Below, piece by piece: positions 1 to 8,463 of a stretch of DNA of 64,000 bases. The notes under the pieces are model-generated. The model searched no databases. It saw nothing but the letters and a program-made list of their open reading frames with translations, and was not told the DNA's origin. Numbering within the stretch: the first letter of the stretch is position 1; every line of letters starts with the position of its first letter. Source of the DNA: Metabacillus lacus (lineage in GTDB: Bacteria; Bacillota; Bacilli; Bacillales; Bacillaceae). The stretch covers positions 1 through 64,000 of the forward strand of contig NZ_WKKI01000004.1 of assembly GCF_009674805.1 (NCBI RefSeq), read 5' to 3'. The translations under genes were made by a program, and so were the position numbers.

Positions 1-386
1 AAGGACATTTCTACTGCCATTCCACAGAGTTTTGTCCTTCATCGCCCCTATGAAGGACATTTCTGCAGCAATTCCACAGAGTTTTGTCCTTCATTGCCCC
101 TATGAAGGACATTTCTGCAGCAATTCCACTCTGTTTTGTCCTTCATTGCCCCTATGAAGGACATTTCTACTGCCATTCCACAGAGTTTTGTCCTTCATCG
201 CCCCTATGAAGGACATTTCTACTGCAATTCCACTCTGTTTTGTCCTTCATCGCCCCTATGAAGGACATTTCTACTGCCATTCCACAGAGTTTTGTCCTTC
301 ATCGCCCCTATGAAGGACGTTTCTACTGCCATTCCACTCTGTTTTGTCCTTCATCGCCCCTATGAAGGACATTTCTACTGCTGTTC
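1..386. repeat. Tandem array of 52-bp palindromic repeats
   Basis: Seven complete 52-bp units start at 1, 53, 105, 157, 209, 261 and 313, and an eighth decays after about 22 bp at 365. The array runs off the left edge, so its full size is unknown. Each unit holds a 9-bp inverted repeat, GTCCTTCAT and ATGAAGGAC, around a 7-nt loop. A second pairing, AAGGACA with TGTCCTT, spans about 25 nt. Units are nearly identical: one loop base is C or T, the segment after GGACATTTCT has a few forms, and a 7-mer is ACAGAGT or ACTCTGT. It is noncoding. A single inverted copy lies at 42165-42240. It is too regular and too lacking in unique spacers for CRISPR. Confidence 0.95.
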
Positions 387-570
387 TAAGTTGTAACAAT
401 TTAGAGCTTATTGGAGTACCTGCTCATAGATCAATCCAGGCACTTTAATTGAGTAAAAAAAAATTGGCTTAGAGAAAAACCCCCTAAGCCTTTTAAATGT
501 AGTATCAAATATCTCTTATTGAATTAGAACTTGTTACCCAGGGAAAAAGAGGTTCTCTGTTTCCTAGTAT
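387..570. other. Intergenic stretch between repeat array and tRNA
   Basis: Apart from the tRNA terminator at 464-490 I see no gene or convincing promoter here. Composition is ordinary AT-rich intergenic DNA. Confidence 0.6.
464..490 (-). terminator. Terminator downstream of tRNA-Ile2
   Basis: GGCTTAG and CTAAGCC pair around an 11-nt loop. On the minus strand the stem is followed by a long run of T, as expected for the end of the tRNA transcript. Confidence 0.75.
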
Positions 571-643
571 GGACCCTGCAGGACTCGAACCTGCGACCGG
601 ACGGTTATGAGCCGTCTGCTCTAACCAACTGAGCTAAGGGTCC
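570..643 (-). tRNA. tRNA-Ile2 (anticodon CAT, lysidine type)
   Basis: A complete cloverleaf reads on the minus strand: 7-bp acceptor stem GGACCCT/AGGGTCC, D arm with AGCTCAGTTGGT, anticodon stem GACGG/CCGTC with loop CTCATAA, and a T arm with GGTTCGAGTCC. The anticodon is CAT. The loop CTCATAA and overall sequence resemble the AUA-decoding tRNA-Ile2, whose C34 is changed to lysidine by TilS, rather than elongator Met tRNA, which usually has a TTCATAC loop. The 3' CCA is not encoded. It stands alone, with its own terminator downstream. The Ile2 assignment is from family resemblance; anticodon and fold are seen directly. Confidence 0.88.
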
Positions 644-756
644 GGTTTGATATGTTATCGGCTGCGGCTGACTCTTTTAACACGGGAAACTTCCAGCAGC
701 TGCTGAGTCGCTTTAGAATAACATTTTAACATCGCTTAGAAAGTGTGTCAAAAAGC

Positions 757-1239
757 TTACAGTATGACAAAGAAAAAATATGCTATCATGATGAGCTGAA
801 TGACTGCTTTGGCAAATAAACTTGAAATAAAGCCAATCAGGCTGCCAAGACCAATTTTACAGGCCTGCTTCACGCTCTTTCTATGCACAAGCATTTCAGC
901 TGCAACTGCCCCTATAAATGGACCAATAATGATGCCTGCGACCGGGATCACAAACGGTCCGATTAACAATCCTATGGTGCTGCCCCATATGGATGCATTG
1001 CTGCCGCCAAATTTTTTGACTCCAAGAAGGTTTGCAGCATAATCAGCAGCAAATAAGACCGCTACAAAAACCCCTTGTATCAACCAGAATGTGTAAGTAA
1101 ACGATTGAAATCCAAAAAATGCACCATATATAAGAAATCCGCCAATAATAAACAGCACTGAGGGAATAATCGGATAGATTAAGCCTGCAAATGCAATGAC
1201 AAACATGATAATTATCAGAGCCCAGTATATAAATTCCAT
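757..1239 (-). CDS. DUF456 family membrane protein (YqgC-like)
   Basis: This is a 160-residue, very hydrophobic protein with several membrane segments and the Gly/Pro-rich loops of DUF456 proteins (motifs such as GLIYPIIPS and [21 protein letters not shown]). The start is placed at the ATG at 1239, preceded by GGAGAG; an upstream in-frame ATG at 1296 falls in a terminator hairpin and has no ribosome site. B. subtilis carries a DUF456 gene, yqgC, in the equivalent neighbourhood. Its biochemical role is not known. Confidence 0.85.
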   Translation of the reverse strand: MEFIYWALIIIMFVIAFAGLIYPIIPSVLFIIGGFLIYGAFFGFQSFTYTFWLIQGVFVAVLFAADYAANLLGVKKFGGSNASIWGSTIGLLIGPFVIPVAGIIIGPFIGAVAAEMLVHRKSVKQACKIGLGSLIGFISSLFAKAVIQLIMIAYFFFVIL

Positions 1240-1262
1240 AAAAACCCTCTCCTCATACAGTA

Positions 1263-1295
1263 TGAAAGGCAGGGTGATAAGCACCCTGCCTTTCA
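1263..1295 (-). terminator. Inverted repeat after the Na/Pi cotransporter gene
   Basis: A perfect 14-bp inverted repeat (TGAAAGGCAGGGTG and its complement, 5-nt loop) lies between the stop of the transporter gene and the start of the DUF456 gene. The U tract is poor, so termination is likely but not certain. Confidence 0.6.
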
Positions 1296-1324
1296 TTATA
1301 CCTATTATAGTATGTTATAAAACA

Positions 1325-2956
1325 TTATTTACGGTAGCCCAGCACTGCCTCTGCAATGTTGAGAGAATGATCTCCAATACGCTCCAGGTTGCTGATAATA
1401 TCCACAAAAACAATTCCTGCCTGTCCGCTGCATTGTCCTTCATTCATGCGCAGTATATGCTTTTTGCGGAGTGAGCGTTCCATTTTATCGATTTGCTCCT
1501 CGGCTGTAATAACTTTAGAGGCAAGTTCAGTATTCTTATCATCAAGAGCTGTAATTGCGTCCTTTAAAGTTTGAATGGTCAATTCAAACATTTCATTCAA
1601 ATCAGCTAACGCCTGATCAGTGATTTTCACCTTGTTAGCCAGCTTATAATCTACCAGCTCTACAACATTTTCAAAGTGATCACCTATTCGTTCAATATCC
1701 CGTACAGTATCCATCAGCATGGTATGCTCTTCAGATTCTGCAAAAGACATTTCCTTTCGAGAAAGCAGCACAAGATAATCTGTAATTTTCCTGTCAAGGT
1801 TGTTGATGGCATCTTCAAGCTGAAGCGCCATGTCTGCATGCTTTTTGGTGCTCGTCTTCAAATAAGTATTAGATTCTTCAAGGCCGATTGCTGCAAACTG
1901 TCCCATGCGAAGAACTTCCTCTTTTGCCTGCCCAAGCGCAATGGAAGGAGACTGTTCTATAAACAGGGGATCAAGGTGTTTCGCTTTGTATTCCACAACT
2001 GATTCATCGCCAGGTATCAGCTTTGTAACCAGAAATGCTAAAAATCCAACAAAAGGAAGCTGTATTAATGTGTTGGTCGTGTTAAATATTCCATGCGCAA
2101 ATGCAATGGTCATTTCTGGGTTTAGCTGCAGGTTTGTTTGTATGGCAGCAATTAAGCTTGTATACAGGGGCAGAATCAGCAAAAACACAATTGTTCCCAA
2201 CAAATTGAAAATGACATGTGTAAGCGCTGCTCGTCTGGCCGCCACGGTTGCACCAATGGAAGCAAGAACAGCTGTAATTGTGGTTCCAATATTATCGCCA
2301 AATAATACAGGCAGCGCAGCCTGCAGATCAACCAAGCCCTGGCCGAACAACTCCTGCAGTATGCCAATTGTCGCACTGGAGCTTTGGACAACCACTGTAA
2401 ACAATGTACCTATAAATACGCCCAGAAGCGGATTTGAACTCATGCTGACTGTGAGTTCATGAAATGTCTCAAACTCCCTTAGCGGCTTCATACCGTCTCC
2501 CATTAGATTCAATCCATAAAACAGGGAACCGAAGCCAAAAACAATTTGTCCGATATTATGGACTTTTTTACTTTTAAAGAAGAACAAAAGCAATGCTCCC
2601 GCAGCTATAATCGGCAGGGCATATGCTGAGATTTTAATACCGATAATAAATGCTGTAATTGTTGTACCAATGTTAGCACCCATAATTACACCAATTGCCT
2701 GCCGCAATGTCATGAAACCGGCACTAACCAGTCCTACGGTTATAACAGTGGTGCCTGTACTTGTTTGAAGCAGGACGGTTACTACAATACCTGCCAGCAC
2801 ACCCATAAGAGGGTTTGTAGTGAATTTATCTAAAATATCTCTCAATTTGTCGCCGGCAGATTTCTGAAGCCCATCTCCCATTGACTTAATTCCAAACAGA
2901 AAGATACCAAGACCGCCTATAAACTCAAAAATCATTCTTTGAACATCCAATTCCAA
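1325..2956 (-). CDS. Na+/phosphate cotransporter family protein with PhoU-like tail
   Basis: This membrane transporter of the Na/Pi cotransporter (NptA/YjbB) family is expected to couple phosphate to sodium across the membrane. Two inverted-topology repeats are visible, each with a Q-T/S-S substrate-loop motif: LLQTSTGTTVITVG near residue 65 and VVQSSSATIGI near residue 195. After about residue 330 comes a soluble, helical PhoU-like domain with repeated ERIGDH motifs. The start is set at the TTG at 2956, which has AAGGAG nine bases upstream. An ATG six codons earlier (2974) lacks a ribosome site and would give 549 rather than 543 residues. It is a single-gene unit. Confidence 0.88.
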   Translation of the reverse strand: MELDVQRMIFEFIGGLGIFLFGIKSMGDGLQKSAGDKLRDILDKFTTNPLMGVLAGIVVTVLLQTSTGTTVITVGLVSAGFMTLRQAIGVIMGANIGTTITAFIIGIKISAYALPIIAAGALLLFFFKSKKVHNIGQIVFGFGSLFYGLNLMGDGMKPLREFETFHELTVSMSSNPLLGVFIGTLFTVVVQSSSATIGILQELFGQGLVDLQAALPVLFGDNIGTTITAVLASIGATVAARRAALTHVIFNLLGTIVFLLILPLYTSLIAAIQTNLQLNPEMTIAFAHGIFNTTNTLIQLPFVGFLAFLVTKLIPGDESVVEYKAKHLDPLFIEQSPSIALGQAKEEVLRMGQFAAIGLEESNTYLKTSTKKHADMALQLEDAINNLDRKITDYLVLLSRKEMSFAESEEHTMLMDTVRDIERIGDHFENVVELVDYKLANKVKITDQALADLNEMFELTIQTLKDAITALDDKNTELASKVITAEEQIDKMERSLRKKHILRMNEGQCSGQAGIVFVDIISNLERIGDHSLNIAEAVLGYRK

Positions 2957-3189
2957 ACTGTTCAGCTCCTTCATTCGTCTTCAATCGACAAACATCTACA
3001 ACCGTAAACAATTATTAACGAAATGTGTGATTATTGTAAAGATATTTTTTATAGTTTTCGATAAAATTTACAAAACCTTAACATTCACTTCATAGTTTTT
3101 TCCAATCAGTTAATCGTATCAGTATTTCTTGTGAATCTTATCTTCAAAATGTAGAATAAAAGCGGATGACTAAAAAGGATGTGGGCCTT

Positions 3190-3960
3190 ATGAACGTATT
3201 TCAACAATTTGCAAAAAGTACATATTCCCCTAAGCACATAAGCATGTTTCGGTTTCAGGGAATTGGAAAGACAATTCTTTTTGTCTTTCTTTTATCAATC
3301 TTGGCGGCGCTTCCTGCAGCCATTAACCTGGCAACAGGCATTCAGCAAGGTTTAGCCGGGCTGGACACTGCTGTTGAAGAGGAACTGCCTGATTTTACAA
3401 TAGCGAATGGGACACTTACTTCTGAAGATAATCAATCAGTTGAATTTAAAAAGGATGATTTCTTTATTGTCTTTGACCCGACCGGCTCTTTTACTGAAGA
3501 AGAGCTTCAGGCAAAGCGAAATTCAGTTGGACTTTTGCAAGAAGAATTTGTGCTTGTAATTAATGGTCAAGCACAAACTTATTCTTATTCATTAGTAAAC
3601 GGGCCTTTATCAAAAGGAGATATTCTGGAATATATGGATGGGTTTAAAAGCTTATTTCCCATATTTATATCAGTTTTCATCTTCTTCATTTATCTTTTTA
3701 CCGCAGCGGCCAAATTTATTGAAATCACATTGCTTGCTGCCATAGGATTGCTGATTAAAAACATTATGCAAAAAAATCTCAACTTCAAGCAGCTTTGGGT
3801 AATGTCTGCATACTCCGTCACGCTGGCCACAGTATTTTTCGCTGTGATGGATCTACTGCATGCAAATGTACCTAGTGCGCTGATGATCAACTGGTTTATT
3901 CATTTTATGATCTTATATATGGCTGTTAAGGAAGTACCCGGCAGAAAAAAGCTCGCCTAA
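3190..3960 (+). CDS. DUF1189 family membrane protein (YqgB-like)
   Basis: This protein of about 256 residues has one membrane segment near residues 25-45, an extracytoplasmic region of about 120 residues, and three or four hydrophobic segments in the C-terminal third (from GFKSLFPIFISVFIFFIYLF on). This is the layout of DUF1189 proteins. The start at 3190 is chosen because AAGGATG lies about 10 bases upstream; an in-frame ATG at 3166 lacks a ribosome site. It is divergent from the phosphate transporter and probably corresponds to yqgB of B. subtilis by position. Function unknown. Confidence 0.8.
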   Translation: MNVFQQFAKSTYSPKHISMFRFQGIGKTILFVFLLSILAALPAAINLATGIQQGLAGLDTAVEEELPDFTIANGTLTSEDNQSVEFKKDDFFIVFDPTGSFTEEELQAKRNSVGLLQEEFVLVINGQAQTYSYSLVNGPLSKGDILEYMDGFKSLFPIFISVFIFFIYLFTAAAKFIEITLLAAIGLLIKNIMQKNLNFKQLWVMSAYSVTLATVFFAVMDLLHANVPSALMINWFIHFMILYMAVKEVPGRKKLA

Positions 3961-4118
3961 GGCGTGACTGTTTCTGTTTCAACAAGTTTTATCAATTTTG
4001 TATGTCAAGCCTGTTACACGATTAAGGGACAGGTTTTCTGAATAGCATGCTTCTAGCCTGTCTTGAAAGTTTTCGCTTATTACGGCAAGTTTATTCTTAC
4101 TGTAATACTTTGCAAATA

Positions 4119-4150
4119 AAAATGCAGGGCCAGTGGCGGCCCTGCATTTT
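4119..4150. terminator. Bidirectional terminator
   Basis: A 13-bp stem (AAAATGCAGGGCC and its complement) with a 6-nt loop lies between the convergent DUF1189 and chemotaxis receptor genes. Each strand ends in a T-rich run. Confidence 0.85.
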
Positions 4151-5868
4151 TAAGTAGACTTAAACGTTTGAGTCATCTGCGATAAATTTTGAGATAAATG
4201 AATGAGCTTGGATCCTATTTCGTTGTTTTTCTCCATCGAACTGGCTTGCTCTTCAGAAGCTGCAAGCATTTCTTCTGCACTTGACAGTGTCTGCTGAGAA
4301 ACTGATACAAACTCAAGCGCTGATGTTTCCATATGCGGAATTGTACCTTGAAGCTGTTTTAAATTTCTTTCCATTTCTGAAAGCTTTTCATTTACATTGG
4401 TAATTTCACCCATGAGTTCATCGAACGCCTCTCTCGAGATTCCCGCTATGTCCAGGTGAGAGTTCAGCTTCTTTTGAAGCTCTTTGAACTCAGCTGAAGC
4501 ATTCATTGAGATTGCCTCCATTTGCTGAATGGAGTGGGCCACTCCTACTGCAGCCTGCGAAGATTGTTCTGCAAGCTTTTTCACTTCTGCAGCGACCACT
4601 GCAAATCCTTTTCCCGATTCCCCTGCTCGCGCTGCCTCGATTGCAGCGTTTAAAGCGAGCAGCCTCGTTTGCTCTGCTATTGTCTGAATGGTTCCAATTA
4701 CATTTTTGATTGCTTTTGAATTGTGCTCTACACTGCTGATTGTGCCTGACATCTCCTGAAAGTCGCTGCCCGCTTCCTGCATGGCAGAAATCATTTTAGC
4801 CAAAGAATCCTCACCTTTATGGGCAGAAGTCATCATTCCCTCCGCCCGCTGAAAAACAGCAGTCATTTCTCCTAAAAGGCGCTCTATTTGTATTTTAAAA
4901 TGATAAAACTCATTATGATGGGCATCCGACCCGGCAGCAGTCTGCTCAGCACCTAATTTTACAACAGAGATTGCTTCAAGGAGCTGCTGATTCTGAATTC
5001 TAACCTGAGTAGAAGTTTCAGAAAGCAAAGTTCCATTGTATGACAGCTCAGTAGTGGCAGCTCCCACATTTGAAACCATCTTACGCATATGCTGCATCAT
5101 AGCATTAAAGCTTTTTAGGAGAGAACTTATTTCAGGAACTGACGTAGAAAAGTTGATTTCCTGAGTCAAATCCCCTTCCCTGACTGCCTTCATTTTATTT
5201 CTTAAGATGGACAGGGGCTTCGTTAAGCTTCTGATAAAAAGATAGCTAATTGCTGACGCGGCAGCAACGCAGACGATTGCAATCACAAGAATATAGTGTA
5301 ACAGGGTGTAGAGGGGCTTCAGATACTTATCAGCCGGAACTGCTATCACATATTTCCCTTTCAGCTCCTGAATGTGGATAAAGGAAAGGGTATAAGAATC
5401 TTTGCCAATGGTTGTTGTTAAAACGCCGTGATCTTTTTTCTCAATTACCTCTACCAATTGCTCATCCAGTACCAGCTTTGAGTTTTTGCTTATTTTGAAC
5501 GGTTCCGACGCATGATCCTTCACCAGAAAAAAATCAGCTGTGAGCCCATCCTGTATCAGCTGTGATAATTGTTTAGGCAGTACGGACTTATTGAATTTCT
5601 CCATAAACTTTTCTTCCTGTCCCACATATGCATACATCATGCTTCCTGCGATATCATTCACCATCGAGGCTTCTCTCTCTACACGGTTTTCCATCATTGT
5701 TATGGTGGTATCCTTTGCTTTTTGATAAGCAGTTGTCCCTACAACAGCGACAGATATGATCATAACTGACAAAACGAGAGTTAACATTCTATATGGCAGG
5801 CCGAACTCTTTCTTAATAACAGGCATTTTTCCTTTTAACATGTTTAAGTTCCAATTTGTTTTCGACAT
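4150..5868 (-). CDS. Methyl-accepting chemotaxis protein
   Basis: This transmembrane chemoreceptor signals to CheA/CheW. From the N terminus it shows a cytoplasmic stub, TM1 (about residues 28-50), an extracytoplasmic sensor region of about 140 residues, TM2 near [19 protein letters not shown], a HAMP linker ([22 protein letters not shown]), then a long helical signalling domain. The conserved hairpin tip [20 protein letters not shown] and [14 protein letters not shown] are intact. The start is at 5868, where AAGGACC lies seven bases upstream; an ATG nine codons earlier has no ribosome site. The ligand cannot be told from sequence. It is not next to other chemotaxis genes. Confidence 0.93.
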   Translation of the reverse strand: MSKTNWNLNMLKGKMPVIKKEFGLPYRMLTLVLSVMIISVAVVGTTAYQKAKDTTITMMENRVEREASMVNDIAGSMMYAYVGQEEKFMEKFNKSVLPKQLSQLIQDGLTADFFLVKDHASEPFKISKNSKLVLDEQLVEVIEKKDHGVLTTTIGKDSYTLSFIHIQELKGKYVIAVPADKYLKPLYTLLHYILVIAIVCVAAASAISYLFIRSLTKPLSILRNKMKAVREGDLTQEINFSTSVPEISSLLKSFNAMMQHMRKMVSNVGAATTELSYNGTLLSETSTQVRIQNQQLLEAISVVKLGAEQTAAGSDAHHNEFYHFKIQIERLLGEMTAVFQRAEGMMTSAHKGEDSLAKMISAMQEAGSDFQEMSGTISSVEHNSKAIKNVIGTIQTIAEQTRLLALNAAIEAARAGESGKGFAVVAAEVKKLAEQSSQAAVGVAHSIQQMEAISMNASAEFKELQKKLNSHLDIAGISREAFDELMGEITNVNEKLSEMERNLKQLQGTIPHMETSALEFVSVSQQTLSSAEEMLAASEEQASSMEKNNEIGSKLIHLSQNLSQMTQTFKST

Positions 5869-6054
5869 ATTTAGGTCCTTTTCCTTATTTTTCATTTATA
5901 AAGAAATTATGCCAGAAATTTGTGGATTTCATGTAAATTTTTCATTAATTTTAGCTGATACTACCAATTTGTATTGAGAAGTAAGCATTTTGTTGAGTCA
6001 GGCATTGAGGCAGCAGCAGACTCTTGAAGTATGTGTGCTTTACAAGGAGGGACG

Positions 6055-6111
6055 ATGTACCCGTCCCCGTGTCCCAAAAGAGGAATTAAAAGATTTCTAC
6101 AGAATGAATAA
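6055..6111 (+). CDS. Possible 18-codon leader ORF ahead of yqfZ
   Basis: An ATG at 6055 follows a near-perfect AGGAGGG by four bases, short but usable. The frame has 18 sense codons (beginning M-Y-P-S-P-C-P) and its TAA overlaps the in-frame ATG at 6104 of the downstream gene. It may be a translated leader that couples into yqfZ, or chance. The surrounding sequence also forms a GGGACG/CGTCCC stem. No homology is claimed. Confidence 0.3.
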   Translation: MYPSPCPKRGIKRFLQNE

Positions 6112-6166
6112 AATCAAAGATCAGTTTGTACATATACTATATAGAAGAATCAGGGAGGCGGGGTTT

Positions 6167-6517
6167 TTGAGGCGGTTGTTTTTTTCTCTCTTGTTTTTAT
6201 TTTTAAGCTATATTGTTTTCTACGATCTCAGCCATGGAACATTGCAGGAGCTTTCCCGGCAGCCAGTTGAGGGCCAGTTAGAGGCAGAAGCAGAGACTGC
6301 CGGCAGCATGTCTCTTCAGCAGGAAACAAGCTATATGATCAGGGAGGTTATGCCTGGAGAAACAGTATTGTCTATTACAGAGAAGCTTCATCAACAAACG
6401 CTCCCTGTCCCTATCGAAACGATTGTGGCTGACTTTGAAAAAGCAAATCAGCAGGCCCAAGCTGAAAAAATAGTAGTGGGCAAATCCTATAAGTTTCCAA
6501 TTTACAGCAGCCGCTAG
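6167..6517 (+). CDS. yqfZ: YqfZ-like LysM-type anchored protein
   Basis: A short protein with an N-terminal signal-anchor (RRLFFSLLFLFLSYIVF) and a C-terminal region of about 50 residues resembling a LysM repeat (REVMPGETVLSITEKL... ending VGKSYKFPIY), so it likely faces the cell wall. It lies directly upstream of ispG, as yqfZ does in B. subtilis. The start is uncertain. The TTG at 6167 has GGGAGG eight bases upstream and gives 116 residues; the ATG at 6104 (137 residues) lacks its own ribosome site but overlaps the stop of a small leader ORF. The LysM call rests on pattern and context. Confidence 0.7.
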   Translation: MRRLFFSLLFLFLSYIVFYDLSHGTLQELSRQPVEGQLEAEAETAGSMSLQQETSYMIREVMPGETVLSITEKLHQQTLPVPIETIVADFEKANQQAQAEKIVVGKSYKFPIYSSR

Positions 6518-6527
6518 TATGTATTCC

Positions 6528-6557
6528 TTGTCAATCTGTTAGTGTCACTGTTACAAT
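6528..6557 (+). promoter_or_regulatory. Sigma-A-type promoter for ispG
   Basis: TTGTCA and TACAAT are separated by 18 bases, about 70 bases before the ispG start and after the yqfZ stop. Read from the sequence; strength not tested. Confidence 0.6.
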
Positions 6558-6628
6558 ATGTGAGGAATGATTACTTACTATATCAATAAAGTGGCTAGCA
6601 CTTTATCTATATAAGGAGCGATTTACAC

Positions 6629-7735
6629 GTGGGTGAAATCACACATCGTACTAATACTCGTCCAGTTAAAGTTGGCAATTTAACAATCGGCGGAAACAAT
6701 GAACTTGTTATCCAAAGTATGACAACAACAAAAACACATGATGTTGAAGCAACTGTGGCAGAAATTAACCGTCTTGAAGAAGCTGGATGCCAGGTCGTGC
6801 GCGTCGCATGTCCTGATGAGCGTGCTGCTGAAGCAATTTCAGAAATCAAAAAACGCATTAACATTCCCCTTGTGGTGGATATTCATTTTGATTATAAATT
6901 AGCACTTAAAGCCATTGAAGGCGGAGCGGACAAAATTCGAATCAACCCTGGTAACATTGGAAGAAAAGAAAAAGTGGAAGCAGTGGTAAAAGCTGCAAAG
7001 GAAAAAGGAATTCCGATCCGCATAGGCGTAAACGCAGGATCTCTTGAAAGAAAAATTCTTGAAAAGTATGGTTATCCTACTGCAGATGGCATGGTTGAAA
7101 GCGCCCTTCATCATATTAAAATTCTTGAAGATCTCGACTTTCATGATATTATCGTTTCCATGAAAGCTTCAGATGTGAGTTTGGCGATTGAGGCATATGA
7201 AAAAGCAGCACGTGCCTTTGACTACCCTCTTCATCTTGGAATTACAGAATCCGGCACGCTTTTTGCAGGAACCGTTAAAAGTGCAGCAGGATTAGGCGCT
7301 ATACTCAGCATGGGCATTGGAAATACACTAAGAATTTCCTTGAGCGCTGACCCTGTTGAAGAAGTAAAAGTAGCCAGGGAGTTGTTAAAATCGTTTGGTC
7401 TCTCTTCCAATGCAGCTACGCTGATCAGCTGTCCTACATGCGGAAGAATTGAAATTGATTTAATCAGTATTGCGAATGAGGTTGAGGAATATATTTCAAC
7501 CATTAAAGCCCCTATAAAAGTGGCAGTACTCGGCTGTGCAGTGAATGGACCAGGTGAAGCACGTGAAGCCGATATCGGCATTGCCGGCGCGAGAGGCGAG
7601 GGCCTTTTATTCCGCAAGGGGCAGATTGTCAGGAAAGTTCCTGAAGAAACAATGGTGGAAGAACTCAAAAAAGAAATAGATAAAATTGCTGAAGAATACT
7701 TCGAGAAAAAAGCCTTGGAAGAAATCAGCCAATAA
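6629..7735 (+). CDS. ispG: 4-hydroxy-3-methylbut-2-enyl diphosphate synthase IspG
   Basis: IspG catalyses the penultimate step of the MEP isoprenoid pathway, reducing the cyclic diphosphate MEcPP to HMBPP with a [4Fe-4S] cluster. The 368-residue protein has the N-terminal barrel start ([18 protein letters not shown]) and the cluster-binding cysteines in ISCPTCGR (near 268 and 271) and [12 protein letters not shown] (near 303). The start is GTG, with AAGGAG upstream at 6613. It is followed by a strong terminator, so it is a single-gene unit with its own promoter. The final enzyme, IspH, is encoded at 15255. Confidence 0.97.
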   Translation: MGEITHRTNTRPVKVGNLTIGGNNELVIQSMTTTKTHDVEATVAEINRLEEAGCQVVRVACPDERAAEAISEIKKRINIPLVVDIHFDYKLALKAIEGGADKIRINPGNIGRKEKVEAVVKAAKEKGIPIRIGVNAGSLERKILEKYGYPTADGMVESALHHIKILEDLDFHDIIVSMKASDVSLAIEAYEKAARAFDYPLHLGITESGTLFAGTVKSAAGLGAILSMGIGNTLRISLSADPVEEVKVARELLKSFGLSSNAATLISCPTCGRIEIDLISIANEVEEYISTIKAPIKVAVLGCAVNGPGEAREADIGIAGARGEGLLFRKGQIVRKVPEETMVEELKKEIDKIAEEYFEKKALEEISQ

Positions 7736-7740
7736 TCCTG

Positions 7741-7769
7741 CAGCCCCTGCTGAATTTCAGCAGGGGCTG
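7741..7769 (+). terminator. ispG terminator
   Basis: A 13-bp GC-rich stem (CAGCCCCTGCTGA and complement) with a 3-nt loop follows the ispG stop directly and is followed by TTTT. Confidence 0.85.
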
Positions 7770-8463
7770 TTTTCTGACTTCTTTTGCTGATTTTCATTAA
7801 GATTCCGTTTGTGCTTAAGAAATCAGGCTAATTCTTATAGAAATGAATCATTCACCTTAATCAAAAATCATTTCCATTATTAGAATGAATGGAGGTTTTC
7901 CAGCCAATCCACTTTAAAATCTTAATTTGATTTTAAGCAGCTTATCGGATGCAAAATTTGCTGAATTCTTCACGTCTTAGGTAGGGGCCTTGCCTAATGT
8001 GCGTCCCCCATAAAAAAACGGAGCATTTTCGCTTACCCAGAAAAATAGCGAAAATAGGCTGAAATAAACGTAGGATTTCCGACTAATTCACTAAAAAACT
8101 TTAATATGATTGATTTTAAGCAGCTTAACCGGAATGTCTCCCTCATTCTCTATCAAAAAGGAGTCAAATAGAATATAACCGTAATTCTTACGCTTATAGG
8201 GTAAGGCCTTTCCTAGTGCATGTTTTTTGTTTCTATTTAAAGGGCTTTGGGGTGGAATCCCATTGCTTCAGCTGTGGGAGCAGTCAAACCCCACCGCAAC
8301 AGAAGAAGCTCTTTGTCATCGCCAATTTGTGCCTTTAGAGGTATCCAGCATATGAGCGAAACTGTATAGAATAGTGTATTCTATTTTTTCATCACCCGCA
8401 AAATCAAAAAGGCTCGGAATGAGAACATTCCGAACCCTTTTTCAAGCTTACTTTTCCTCTGTC
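7770..8463. other. 700-bp noncoding region with degenerate internal duplication
   Basis: No supportable gene is present. Two degenerate copies of one pattern are visible. The first half, around ATTTTAAGCAGCTTA, occurs at 7907-7951 and 8085-8136. The second half, ATTCTT followed by a palindromic AGGCCTT core, occurs at 7964-8004 and 8181-8223. Further on, 8249-8295 can fold into nested GGGGT/ACCCC and TCCCA/TGGGA stems, and two hairpins with T runs follow at 8366 and 8406. A small RNA is conceivable but no promoter stands out. Confidence 0.5.
8406..8442. terminator. Bidirectional terminator after YqfX-like gene
   Basis: TCGGAATG/CATTCCGA stem with a 4-nt loop is extended by AAAAAGG and CCTTTTT arms, giving T runs on both strands. 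It lies 20 bp beyond the stop of the minus-strand gene. Confidence 0.8.

Noticed and set aside
1-386. CRISPR array
   Set aside because: The whole 52-bp unit repeats with no unique spacers, and no cas genes are near.
570-643. Elongator or initiator tRNA-Met
   Set aside because: The CAT anticodon alone would allow Met, but loop CTCATAA and the arms resemble tRNA-Ile2.
1905-2462. 185-codon plus-strand frame
   Set aside because: Antisense shadow of the Na/Pi cotransporter gene; no ribosome site and low-complexity translation.
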